Part shown: piece after piece, positions 36,796 to 45,243 of the stretch
How positions within the stretch are numbered: position 1 is the stretch's first letter
Layout: the number at the start of each line of letters is the position of its first letter
Assembly (NCBI GenBank): GCA_021324465.1
Contig: JAJPJB010000083.1
Location: forward strand, 1-50,434
Length of the DNA: 50,434 bases
DNA from: Hyphomicrobiaceae bacterium
GTDB taxonomy: Bacteria > Pseudomonadota > Alphaproteobacteria > Rhizobiales > Xanthobacteraceae
Reading direction: 5' to 3'
Program-made: the position numbers and the translations under genes
Notes under the pieces: generated by a model
Seen by the model: the letters and a program-made list of their open reading frames with translations, nothing else
Database searches by the model: none
Told to the model about the DNA's origin: nothing

Positions 36796-37623
36796 TCACT
36801 TTCCGGTTTCGTCGATCGCCCGCTTCTGATCCGCGCGCAGCGCGTCCGGATGCGGCATGGCGATGACGTTGTAGCCGGAATCGACGAAGTGGATTTCGCC
36901 GGTGACGCCGGTCGAGAGATCGGACAAAAGATAAAGCCCGGCGCCGCCGAGCTCGTCGAGCGTTACGCCGCGATGCAGCGGCGAATGACGCTGCTGGAAA
37001 GCGAACATCGTGCGCGCGTCGCCGATACCGGCGCCCGCCAAGGTGCGGATTGGGCCCGAGGAGATCGCATTGACGCGAATGGCGCTGCCACCGAAATCGA
37101 CGGCAAGATAGCGGACCGAAGCTTCGAGCGCTGCCTTGGCGACGCCCATGGCGTTGTAATTCGGCATCGCCCGCTCTCCGCCATTATAGGTGAGCGTCAG
37201 CATGGCGCCGCCGTTCGGCATCATCGCGGCGGCGCGCTTGGCCACCTCGGTGAATGAGAAACACGAGATCAGCATGGTGCGCAGAAAATTCTCGCGCGTC
37301 GTGTCGGCATAGCGTCCGGTCAGCTGATTCTTGTCGGAAAACGCGATGGCATGGACCAAAAAATCGAGTGTGCCCCAGGTGCGGGCGAGTTCGGCAAAGA
37401 CCGCGTCGACGGAAGCGATATCTTCCACATCGCATGGCAGCACCAGATCGGCATCGACCGACGCCGCGAGCGGCTTCACCCGCTTGCCGAGTGCGTCGCC
37501 CTGATAGGTGAAAGCAAGCTTGGCATCATGCGCGGCGAGCGTTCGGGCAATGCCCCAGGCGATCGAATGATCGTTGGCGACCCCCATGATCAGGCCGCGC
37601 TTTCCCTGCATCAGTCCCGGCAT
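36796..37623 (-). CDS. fabI: Enoyl-ACP reductase (NADH) FabI
   Basis: Last reduction of each fatty acid elongation cycle. 275 residues, SDR fold: GKRGLIMGVANDHSIAWGIA, Tyr146 in TLTYNGGERAMPNYNAMG and the catalytic Tyr156-Met159-Lys163 (YNAMGVAK), which fall at the same numbers as in E. coli. The residue aligned to E. coli Gly93 is alanine (VHAIAFSDKN) and that aligned to Phe203 is alanine (GIGDARTM); both positions affect inhibitor binding in E. coli. It is the third gene of fabA-fabB-fabI, 12 bases after fabB. Confidence 0.95.
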   Translation of the reverse strand: MPGLMQGKRGLIMGVANDHSIAWGIARTLAAHDAKLAFTYQGDALGKRVKPLAASVDADLVLPCDVEDIASVDAVFAELARTWGTLDFLVHAIAFSDKNQLTGRYADTTRENFLRTMLISCFSFTEVAKRAAAMMPNGGAMLTLTYNGGERAMPNYNAMGVAKAALEASVRYLAVDFGGSAIRVNAISSGPIRTLAGAGIGDARTMFAFQQRHSPLHRGVTLDELGGAGLYLLSDLSTGVTGEIHFVDSGYNVIAMPHPDALRADQKRAIDETGK

Positions 37624-37635
37624 CAGGCGACCACC

Positions 37636-38852
37636 TTAGGCATCCACGTGCTTGAACACGACGGAGGCATTGGTGCCGCCAAAGCCGAACGAATTGGACA
37701 AGACGCAGCCGAGCCGCACATTGTCCTGGCGCGCGCGCGCGATGGGCATGTCGGCAAAGGCGGGATCGAGATTCTCGATATTGGCGCTTTCGCAGATGAA
37801 GCCCGAATTCATCATCAACAGCGAATAGATCGCCTCTTGCGCGCCGGCGGCGCCGAGCGAATGGCCGGTGAGCGATTGGTCGCCGAAATCGGCGGACATT
37901 TCGCGCCGAACACTTCGCGGATCGCCTCGATCTCCTTGAGATCGCCGATCGGCGTCGAGGTCGCATGCGGATTGATGTAATCGACCGGCGGTTTGACGCC
38001 TTCGAGCGCCATTTTCATGCACCGCACAGCGCCTTCGCCCGAAGGCGCCACCATGTCGGCGCCATCGGAGGTCGCGCCATAACCGGCAACTTCGGCGTAA
38101 ATCTTGGCGCCGCGCGCCTTGGCATGGTCGAGCTCTTCCAGCACCAGCACACCCGCGCCGCCCGCTATGACGAAGCCGTCACGGTCGGCATCATAGGCGC
38201 GCGAGGCTTTGTCCGGCGTCTGATTGAAGCTCGAGGACATCGCGCCCATGGCGTCGAACAGCACGGACAGCGTCCAGTCCAGTTCTTCGCAGCCGCCGGC
38301 AAAAATAATATCCTGCTTGCCCATTTGAATGGTCTCATAGGCATTGCCGATGCAATGGTTCGATGTCGCGCAGGCGGACGAGATCGAGTAGTTCACACCC
38401 TTGATCTTGAACCAGGTCGCAAGCGTGGCAGAGGCGGTGGAGGACATCGCCTTGGGCACTGCAAACGGCCCGACGCGCCTGGGACCCTTGCTGCGGGCGA
38501 TGTCGGCGCTCTCGACGATGGTCCGCGTCGAGGGGCCGCCTGAGCCCATGATGATGCCGGTGCGCGGGTGCGAGATCTCGGCTTCTTCCAGTCCGGCATC
38601 GCGGATCGCCTGTTCCATGGCGACGTGATTCCAGGCGGCGCCGCCGCCGAGAAAGCGCATCGCCCGGCGATCGACGGCTTCGCCGGCATCAAGCGTCGGC
38701 GCGCCATGGACCTGGCAGCGAAAGCCGAGCTCGGCATATTTGTCGGCGCGCACAATGCCGGATTTTGCCTCGCGCAGCGACGCCAAGACTTCCTGCGTAT
38801 TGTTGCCGATGGATGAGACGATGCCCATCCCGGTGACAACGACGCGTTTCAT
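37636..38852 (-). CDS. fabB: Beta-ketoacyl-ACP synthase I FabB, interrupted by a one-base frameshift
   Basis: Elongates unsaturated acyl-ACP made by FabA. The catalytic cysteine ([10 protein letters not shown], Cys161) and first histidine ([12 protein letters not shown], His296) are in the initial frame. At codon 326 the expected [14 protein letters not shown] reads ATNRSPAIR; the next frame continues perfectly as [20 protein letters not shown] and [20 protein letters not shown] to the stop at 37636. Restoring one base between 37875 and 37876 gives 405 residues, the normal FabB length. As read, translation ends at 37815 and lacks the catalytic lysine, second histidine and the C-terminal part. 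Because FabB is normally essential, a sequencing or assembly error is the leading explanation. Confidence 0.92.
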
Positions 38853-38937
38853 ATGTCCCTCGTTTGATTGTCAGTTTGTGCATGACCCTATCCAACAGCG
38901 GCCCCGATTGGCGGGATCATGCTTGAGCGCGAGCTGA

Positions 38938-39465
38938 TCAGGCTCCGCTCGGTTGGACCTCGGGATCGCGGAACAAACCGACCTTAAGATCAAGCGCGCG
39001 ATAGATCACCGAGCCGTCGGCCGAGAGCCAGCCATCGGCGATGCCGAGCACGAGCTTCGAGCGCATCACACGCTTGATGTCGATGCCATAAACGATGTTC
39101 TTCATCGTCGGCAGCACTTGACCGGAAAATTTCAATTCGCCCATACCAAGCGCCCGGCCCTTGCCGGACGAGCCGAGCCAGCCGAGAAAGAAACCGAGCA
39201 GTTGCCACAGCGCATCGAGCCCCAGGCAGCCTGGCATGACCGGGTCGCCCTTGAAGTGGCAGGGAAAGAACCAGAGATCGGGCTTGAGGTCGAGCACCGC
39301 CCGCACCAGACCTTTGCCATATTGCCCGCCGACTTCGGCAATTTCGGAAATCCGATCAAACATGAGCATGGGCGGCAACGGCAGCTGCGGGCCCTCGCTA
39401 AAGAGCTCGCCTCGACCGCAGGCCAGCAGGTCCTCATAGTCGAAATTCGAACGCCGCTCCTGCAT
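38938..39465 (-). CDS. fabA: 3-hydroxydecanoyl-ACP dehydratase/isomerase FabA
   Basis: Introduces the cis double bond in unsaturated fatty acid synthesis. 175 residues, usual length. Catalytic His70 and Asp84 sit in [20 protein letters not shown], at the same numbers as in E. coli Fab[14 protein letters not shown] is the conserved strand after it. The ATG at 39465 has GGAG about nine bases upstream. First gene of fabA-fabB-fabI and divergent from irr, a typical Rhizobiales arrangement. Confidence 0.97.
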   Translation of the reverse strand: MQERRSNFDYEDLLACGRGELFSEGPQLPLPPMLMFDRISEIAEVGGQYGKGLVRAVLDLKPDLWFFPCHFKGDPVMPGCLGLDALWQLLGFFLGWLGSSGKGRALGMGELKFSGQVLPTMKNIVYGIDIKRVMRSKLVLGIADGWLSADGSVIYRALDLKVGLFRDPEVQPSGA

Positions 39466-39504
39466 GCGTCACCAACTCCGCCGCTCTCGGGCGATCTCTT
39501 ATTT

Positions 39505-39520
39505 ACCTAACATATTGGGT
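39505..39520. promoter_or_regulatory. Imperfect palindrome in the fabA-irr intergenic region
   Basis: ACCTAA-CATA-TTGGGT, arms matching at five of six positions, about 40 bases upstream of fabA, in an AT-rich patch of the 230-base divergent gap. It could be an operator for either gene; no known consensus is matched with confidence. Confidence 0.35.
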
Positions 39521-39649
39521 GAATGCGGCAAAGCCATACCCGGCCCGCCACTGGCGCAGTGGACATTTCACCGCGCCGGGGGCAAAGCAGTGTCTGCCGC
39601 GCCCGGTGTCCACAGTTGCGGTAACGCCCGGCCGATGTATATAGTTTTG

Positions 39650-39663
39650 ATTGCAAGAGCAAT
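39650..39663. promoter_or_regulatory. Inverted repeat just upstream of irr
   Basis: ATTGC-AAGA-GCAAT, perfect arms, right after an AT-rich TATATAGTTTT element and 33 bases before the chosen irr start. A place where irr could be controlled by itself or by an iron regulator. Evidence is position and symmetry only. Confidence 0.35.
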
Positions 39664-39695
39664 TGTCGGCCCCTCGCGCGGGCCATGGACGGAAG

Positions 39696-40220
39696 ATGAC
39701 AGAGACGCGTCGTGTCAATGCAGGCTTGGCGGCCGCCTTTGGGCCGATTTCGGCAACCGCGCGGCCTGGCGCGCTCCCTGCGCGGACCGATCATGCTGAC
39801 CTGACGGGTTGTCCCTGGCATGACGTCAAGGCAAAGTTGCGGGACGTCGGCTTGCGTCCGACCCGTCAGCGCATGGCCCTGGGCTGGATCCTGTTCGCCA
39901 AGGGCGACCGGCATGTTACTGCGGAAATGCTCTACGAGGAGGCGACCCGCGCCAAGGTCCCGGTGTCGCTGGCGACGGTCTATAACACGCTCCATCAGTT
40001 CACCGAGGTCGGGTTGCTGCGGCAGGTCGCCGTCGACGGCTCCAAAGCCTATTTCGACACCAACAATTCCGAACACCACCATTTCTTCATCGAGGATCGA
40101 AACGATCTGTTGGATATTCCGACCTCCGACGTGATCGTCGGCAAGGCGCCGGTCCCGCCCGAGGGTTACGAGATCGCCCGCATCGATGTCGTGGTGCGGC
40201 TGCGGCGTAAGCAGGGCTGA
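39696..40220 (+). CDS. irr: Iron response regulator Irr (Fur family)
   Basis: Heme-responsive regulator that controls iron and heme genes in Rhizobiales. 174 residues. N-terminal heme regulatory motif GCPWHDVK (Cys39-Pro40), then winged helix LRDVGLRPTRQRMALGWILF and SLATVYNTLHQFTEVGLL, and the second heme site HHH (127-129) in NNSEHHHFFIEDRND. The HRM is present in the Bradyrhizobium type but missing in several other Rhizobiales. The ATG at 39696 (MTETRRVNAG) has GGAcGGAAG upstream; a TTG at 39651 would add 15 residues. Divergent from fabA. Confidence 0.96.
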   Translation: MTETRRVNAGLAAAFGPISATARPGALPARTDHADLTGCPWHDVKAKLRDVGLRPTRQRMALGWILFAKGDRHVTAEMLYEEATRAKVPVSLATVYNTLHQFTEVGLLRQVAVDGSKAYFDTNNSEHHHFFIEDRNDLLDIPTSDVIVGKAPVPPEGYEIARIDVVVRLRRKQG

Positions 40221-40224
40221 GACA

Positions 40225-40371
40225 GTCATTCCGGCTACGAGAGCGGGAATACTCAACTGAAATTGGGCACCGACACTGCTTGGCGCCGGAGCTTCTCCGG
40301 CCCTGGCCGTAACGAGGGAGTGCGGGCTTTCGGAGCGCGGGCTTGCCGCTTTCTCGGCACCCCGCAATGAC
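40225..40371. repeat. Possible relic of a short element with inverted GTCATT ends, containing a hairpin
   Basis: The gap between the convergent irr and SH3 genes starts with GTCATTCCGG (40225) and ends with CCCCGCAATGAC (to 40371), i.e. inverted ends matching at GTCATT. Inside lies CCGGAG-CTT-CTCCGG (40286-40300), a perfect 6-bp hairpin. It looks like a decayed non-coding repeat and may act as a terminator region. Confidence 0.35.
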
Positions 40372-40377
40372 CAAGAC

Positions 40378-40893
40378 TCACTCGATCTTCTCGTTTGGAT
40401 AAACGCCCCACAGCTCGTTCTGCTCGATCCAGCCGTCAAAGCCGTCGCCGGAAATCTCGCACCAGATGCCATTGCAGTGCTTGACTGCGCCGAGCACGCC
40501 GACCTGCAAGCGCGCCGTGATGGTGCTTTTCTCGTCGGGCTTGGCGTAGAGCGGCGCCAGATCTGTCTTGGTCTTCAATTGCACCGACGCCATGCGCTTG
40601 CCGGAGAGCAGCGAGTGATAGACCCAGCCTTCCGAGCCGTCGCAATCGCGGATGCGGCGCCAGTTTTCGAACTCGGCGGTGATTTCGACCGGCCAGCCGA
40701 CCCGAGTGTAGATCCACGACACGTCATGGTCCTTGTCCGGGCCGCCGCGCACGGTGACCCGGTCGGCCTTGAGGCTTACAAAGCGCGGAACCGGCAATCC
40801 GCTTGGTGTGCCGTCGGCACCGGCCCGCGCCGGCGTCGCCGCGGCGCAGGTCAATGCGAAGAGGAGCGCGATCGCGCCCCGCGTCAAAGCCAT
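40378..40893 (-). CDS. Secreted SH3-domain protein
   Basis: 171 residues. Signal peptide MALTRGAIALLFALTCAAAT, then PARAGA. Two bacterial SH3-like repeats follow: VSLKADRVTVRGGPDKDHDV (with WRRIRDCDGSEGWVYHSLLS) and APLYAKPDEKSTITARLQVG (with WCEISGDGFDGWIEQNELWG). Such proteins bind peptidoglycan or act as envelope scaffolds; function is not known. The ATG at 40893 is preferred because it begins the signal peptide. Convergent with irr. Confidence 0.88.
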   Translation of the reverse strand: MALTRGAIALLFALTCAAATPARAGADGTPSGLPVPRFVSLKADRVTVRGGPDKDHDVSWIYTRVGWPVEITAEFENWRRIRDCDGSEGWVYHSLLSGKRMASVQLKTKTDLAPLYAKPDEKSTITARLQVGVLGAVKHCNGIWCEISGDGFDGWIEQNELWGVYPNEKIE

Positions 40894-41157
40894 CGCCAGT
40901 TGTGCTGGTCGCAAATCCGTCACCAAGCGCCCGTCCCTGTCGTCAATGCAAAGCGCCGGGAACCCCGGCCCGCTTTGTGGGAGCGCGGCCATCTGGTAGA
41001 GAGATTTTCGAAAAACCGTCTCCCGATGCCAGTTTCGGCGAGCGGAGTTAATGACACCTGAACGGGAGGACGCGGCCGCAGCGCCGCTTCAAAACCCTGA
41101 ATTTGCAAGCGGAATTGTAGCAGCTAGTATTTAGCCCTTCGCGCAAGAGGCCGCTCG

Positions 41158-42159
41158 ATGGCATTGCCCAAAAAGCCGCTGGTCGTCGTCACCCGCCGGC
41201 TGCCGGACAGCATCGAAATGCGCATGCGCGAATTGTTCGATGCGCGGCTGAATTCCGATGACGTGCCGATGAGCCGCGACAAGCTCATCGAAGCGGTCAA
41301 GACCGCCGATGTGCTGGTGCCGACGGTGACCGATCACATCGACAAGTCGGTGCTCAGCCAAACCGGCGAGCGGCTGAAGCTGATCGCCAATTTCGGCAAC
41401 GGCGTCGATAATATCGATGTGGCGACCGCGGTGCATCGCGGCATTACGGTCACCAATACGCCGGGCGTCCTCACCGAGGACACCGCCGACATGACCATGG
41501 CGCTCATCTTGGCGGTGCCGCGGCGCTTGGCCGAAGGCGCGCAAGTGCTCACCGGTGACCGCGAATGGAGCGGCTGGAGCCCGACCTGGATGCTCGGTCA
41601 TCGCATTTGGGGCAAGCGGCTCGGCATTATCGGGCTCGGCCGGATCGGCCAAGCGGTGGCGCGCCGCGCGCAGGCCTTCGGGCTGAAGATCCACTATCAC
41701 GACCGCCGCCGCGTCGCGCCGGCCATCGAAGAAGCGCTGCATGCCACATACTGGGAGAGCCTCGATCAGATGCTCGCCCGCATGGACATCATCTCCGTCA
41801 ATTGTCCCCATACGCCGGCAACCTACCACCTGCTCTCGGCGCGCCGGCTCAAACTCATTCGTCCGGACGCCTATATCGTCAACACGGCACGCGGCGAGGT
41901 CATCGATGAGAATGCATTGGCGCGGCTGATCGAGGCCGAAGAGATTGCTGGAGCCGGTCTCGACGTGTTCGAGCACGAGCCCGCGGTCAGTCCCAAGCTC
42001 ATCAAGCTCGCCCGCGCCGGCAAGGTCGTGCTGCTGCCGCATCTGGCCTCCGCGACGCTCGAGGGCCGCATCGATATGGGTGAGAAAGTGATTGTGAACA
42101 TCAAGACGTTTCTCGACGGGCATCGGCCGCCCGATCGCGTTTTGCCTTCCATGCTTTGA
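41158..42159 (+). CDS. D-2-hydroxyacid dehydrogenase (glyoxylate/hydroxypyruvate reductase-like)
   Basis: 333 residues. NAD(P) motif GLGRIG (159-164), catalytic Arg245 (NTARGEV), Glu274 (DVFEHEP) and His295 (LLPHLASAT). Basic residues after the second strand (YHDRRR, about 180-185) suggest NADPH. Close in layout to glycerate dehydrogenase/GyaR-type enzymes, which reduce glyoxylate or hydroxypyruvate. The ATG has AGAGG seven bases upstream. Followed after 21 bases by the gamma-glutamyltransferase gene in the same direction; no functional link is evident. Confidence 0.93.
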   Translation: MALPKKPLVVVTRRLPDSIEMRMRELFDARLNSDDVPMSRDKLIEAVKTADVLVPTVTDHIDKSVLSQTGERLKLIANFGNGVDNIDVATAVHRGITVTNTPGVLTEDTADMTMALILAVPRRLAEGAQVLTGDREWSGWSPTWMLGHRIWGKRLGIIGLGRIGQAVARRAQAFGLKIHYHDRRRVAPAIEEALHATYWESLDQMLARMDIISVNCPHTPATYHLLSARRLKLIRPDAYIVNTARGEVIDENALARLIEAEEIAGAGLDVFEHEPAVSPKLIKLARAGKVVLLPHLASATLEGRIDMGEKVIVNIKTFLDGHRPPDRVLPSML

Positions 42160-42180
42160 GTGAAATTTTAATTTCGAGCG

Positions 42181-43914
42181 ATGCGAAACATCAGAACAGC
42201 TCGCGCGCATCGCTTTTGCGCTTTTGCGCTCGCCTGCACGCTGCTGTGGCCCATTCTGGCGCGGGCGCAGGAGAGCAATCCCGAAATTCCGCCGGCCCAG
42301 GCCGTGCTTGCGCACAACGGCATGGTGGTGGCACAGGAGGCGCGCGCCGCGCGCATCGGCGCCGACATTCTGCAAAAAGGCGGCAATGCGGTGGATGCGG
42401 CGGTGGCGGTCGGCTTTGCCATGGCCGTCACTTATCCGCGCGCCGGCAATATCGGCGGCGGCGGCTTCATGCTGATTCACCTCGCCAACGGTGACGATAG
42501 CAGCATCGATTATCGCGAGACCGCGCCGGCGCGCATCAACGCCAAAAGCTTCCTCGACGCACAAGGCAATGCCGATCCGCAAAAATCGCGCGACTCCGCG
42601 CTTGCCATCGGCGTGCCGGGCACTGTCGCCGGCCTGGCGCTGGCCGAAGAGAGATACGGCTCCGGCCATTTCACGCTTGCCGAGTTGATGGCGCCGGCGA
42701 TCGCCATGGCGCGCGATGGCATCACCTTTGGCGACGATCGCGCCGAGGCGCTGCCGAACGAGCGATTGCGGCTTGCGCGCTGGCCGGCGACACGAAAGAT
42801 CTTCTTCAAGTCCGATGGCAGTCCTTTGTCCCCCGGTGATCGCTTCGTTCAAAGCGATCTCGCCGACACGCTGGAGGTTATCGCGCGCGAAGGGCCGGTC
42901 GGCTTCTACGAGGGCACAATCGCCGACGAGATCGCCGCCGCCGTGCAGGCGGCGGGCGGTGTGATGACGGCTGAAGATTTGCACGACTACCGCGCCATCG
43001 AACGCAAGCCGGTGCGCGGCACCTATCGCGGCTACGACATCGTGTCGATGCCGCCGCCGTCTTCCGGCGGCGTCGAGCTGATCGAGATGCTCAACATTCT
43101 CGAAGGATACGAGCTTGCCACCGCCGATCCGGCCGAAGAACTGCATCTGTTGGTCGAAGCGATGAAGCGGGCCTACGCCGACCGCACGCTGTTTCTTGGC
43201 GATCCGGACAAAGTGCAAAATCCGGTCGAGCGGCTGACGTCGAAAGATTACGCGGCGCTGTGGCGCGCGACCATCAATCTCGCGCGCGCCACCCCGGCGG
43301 GCGCCATCCGCGCCGGCGGGCAAGCGCAGGATGAAGGCCGCAACACCACGCATTTCTCCGTCGTCGACCATTTCGGCAATGCGGTCGCAAACACTTATAC
43401 GCTCAATTTCAGTTATGGCGTCGGCTTGGTCGCCGAAGGCACCGGTGTTCTGCTCAACAACGAGCTCGACGATTTCGCCGCCAAGCCCGAATCGCCGAAC
43501 GCCTATGGTCTGCTCGGCGCCGAGGCCAATGAGCCGGCGCCCGGCAAGCGGCCGCTCTCCTCGATGACGCCGACCATCGTGCTCAAGGACGGCAAGCCGT
43601 TTCTGATCACCGGCTCGCCGGGGGGCAGCCGCATTATCACCACTGTCCTGCAAATCGTGGTCGACGTGATCGATCGCGGCATGGATATCGCGAGCGCCGT
43701 TTCGGCGCCCCGCATTCATAATCAATGGATGCCCGATCAAGTCTATGCCGAGCCCGGGCTCGCGCCTGAACTCATCGACGCCTTGCAGGCGCGCGGCGAC
43801 ACGGTCGTGCCGACCCGGCCTTTCACCTCAGCCAATTCGATCATGATCACGCCCAAGGGTATCATCGGCGCCGCCGATCCGCGCACCCGCGGCGGCCTGG
43901 CGGCGGGCCAATGA
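42181..43914 (+). CDS. ggt: Gamma-glutamyltransferase
   Basis: Periplasmic enzyme that hydrolyses glutathione and related gamma-glutamyl compounds. 577 residues with a signal peptide (to about ILARAQ). Processing site and nucleophile: Thr389 in GRNTTHFSVVD, the position of autocleavage into two subunits. Also IGGGGFMLIH, SMPPPSSGGVELIEMLNI, LLNNELDDFA, KRPLSSMTPTIVLKDGKPFL and TGSPGGSRIITTVLQ. All functional blocks are intact. Convergent with the MFS gene, whose stop touches this one (43914/43915). Confidence 0.96.
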   Translation: MRNIRTARAHRFCAFALACTLLWPILARAQESNPEIPPAQAVLAHNGMVVAQEARAARIGADILQKGGNAVDAAVAVGFAMAVTYPRAGNIGGGGFMLIHLANGDDSSIDYRETAPARINAKSFLDAQGNADPQKSRDSALAIGVPGTVAGLALAEERYGSGHFTLAELMAPAIAMARDGITFGDDRAEALPNERLRLARWPATRKIFFKSDGSPLSPGDRFVQSDLADTLEVIAREGPVGFYEGTIADEIAAAVQAAGGVMTAEDLHDYRAIERKPVRGTYRGYDIVSMPPPSSGGVELIEMLNILEGYELATADPAEELHLLVEAMKRAYADRTLFLGDPDKVQNPVERLTSKDYAALWRATINLARATPAGAIRAGGQAQDEGRNTTHFSVVDHFGNAVANTYTLNFSYGVGLVAEGTGVLLNNELDDFAAKPESPNAYGLLGAEANEPAPGKRPLSSMTPTIVLKDGKPFLITGSPGGSRIITTVLQIVVDVIDRGMDIASAVSAPRIHNQWMPDQVYAEPGLAPELIDALQARGDTVVPTRPFTSANSIMITPKGIIGAADPRTRGGLAAGQ

Positions 43915-45243
43915 TCAAGTCTCCTCTGACGACGGGTTCGCCCGCAGCACGGTCGAAGCCAACAGCACGATGGCAAACCCGCACAGCGCAACCGGCGCCA
44001 GCCCGGCAAGCGGCGTGTGCGTCATATCCCAAAGCCAGCCGCCGACGACCGACAGCACCATGGCGATGCTGTAGCTGATCGTGAACATCCCGGCCGAGGT
44101 ACGATGCACGTCGTCGGGCGCGCCGAGCACCGAGGGCAGGGCGAGCGCGAGAATCAGCGTCACGGCGGTGACAAAGCCGAGCAGGCCGGACCAGAACACG
44201 ATCCAGAAACCGCTCATGGTCATCATGCCGATGACGCTGAGGATGGCGAGCCCGCCGGTGACCCGATAGGCCCACGGCTGCTTCACCAGGCGGCCGGCGA
44301 GACCGAGCATCACAAAGCTCGCCGGCAATTGACAGAAGTTGAGCGCGGTGAGCGAGGGGCCGATCAGATCGGCGCGGCCTGCCGCGGTGACATAATCCGG
44401 CAGGAACGCGTTGGTGACGAAATACATCGAATTGACGCCGCCCAGGATCAGGCCGAGCCGCCAGATCAAAGGCTGCCGCCAGTACGGCCACCAGCGGCGT
44501 CCCGCGATCGCCGTGGCATTGGTCGCGCCATTGCGCCGCGACAGACAGGCCGCGACCAGAGCTGCCGTCAAAAGGACGGGCAGCGACCAGACGACAAAAT
44601 TTCCGCGCCAGCTGCCGCCGACCAGCGGCAGTACCAGCGGAATGGTCAGCGCGACCGCGAGCGTTTCGCCGATCAGAAGGCCATTGGTGTAGACCGCGGT
44701 GGCAAAGCCAATGCGCGCCGGAAACCAGGCGCGCACCAGAGGCGGCAGCGCCGGCTGCATGATCGACACGCCGGCCGCCATGACGATGGTCGCGGCGTAG
44801 AGCGAGATGGCGCTCGGATAGGCGGCGCGCGCCGCCGAGCCGAAGGCGTTGAGCAGCAGGCCGACGATCAGCGCCGGCACGGTGCCAAAGCGCGCAATCA
44901 AGAGCGCGCCCGGCACCGCGGCGATGGCGAACAGCATCGGCGGCAGGCTCGAGAGCCAGCCAATGTCGGTCTCGGACAGATTGAGATCCGCGTGCAACAG
45001 CGGCACGACCGGCGGCACCGCCAAGACAGTGAAGCGCAGACACGCCCCGGCGAGCCAGAGCAATGTCAGCAGGATGAAAGGTCGGCGAATGATGGCTCTC
45101 TTTCGCGCCGCTCTGGCGCTTGGCTTTTGGTTTTCGTCGGGCGTCTTCCTATGAACACTGCCTATAACGCATTCGCGCCGGAAAGCGAGCCGCCCGCGCT
45201 CGACGCGCGCGTCACGCGCGATCCCCTCTTGCAATCCGCGCAT
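43915..45243 (-). CDS. MFS transporter (CynX/NimT-like)
   Basis: About 12 membrane helices from residue ~55 on, for example FILLTLLWLAGACLRFTVLA, DIGWLSSLPPMLFAIAAVPG, LGLILGGVNSMYFVTNAFLP. The ETDIGWLSSLP and LIARFGTVPALIVGL layout fits cyanate/nitroimidazole-type permeases. The substrate is unknown. The only ATG in frame is at 45243, 32 bases inside the upstream MFS gene, giving a ~50-residue basic tail; the true start may be a non-ATG codon further in. Downstream of a second MFS gene with overlap, so the pair is probably co-expressed. Confidence 0.83.
   Translation of the reverse strand: MRGLQEGIARDARVERGRLAFRRECVIGSVHRKTPDENQKPSARAARKRAIIRRPFILLTLLWLAGACLRFTVLAVPPVVPLLHADLNLSETDIGWLSSLPPMLFAIAAVPGALLIARFGTVPALIVGLLLNAFGSAARAAYPSAISLYAATIVMAAGVSIMQPALPPLVRAWFPARIGFATAVYTNGLLIGETLAVALTIPLVLPLVGGSWRGNFVVWSLPVLLTAALVAACLSRRNGATNATAIAGRRWWPYWRQPLIWRLGLILGGVNSMYFVTNAFLPDYVTAAGRADLIGPSLTALNFCQLPASFVMLGLAGRLVKQPWAYRVTGGLAILSVIGMMTMSGFWIVFWSGLLGFVTAVTLILALALPSVLGAPDDVHRTSAGMFTISYSIAMVLSVVGGWLWDMTHTPLAGLAPVALCGFAIVLLASTVLRANPSSEET

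Noticed and set aside
41131-43740. A long minus-strand open frame of 869 codons opposite the dehydrogenase and ggt genes
   Set aside because: It is antisense to two genes with full catalytic motifs, its translation is Arg/His/Ala-rich with no domain pattern, and such shadow frames are common in GC-rich DNA.
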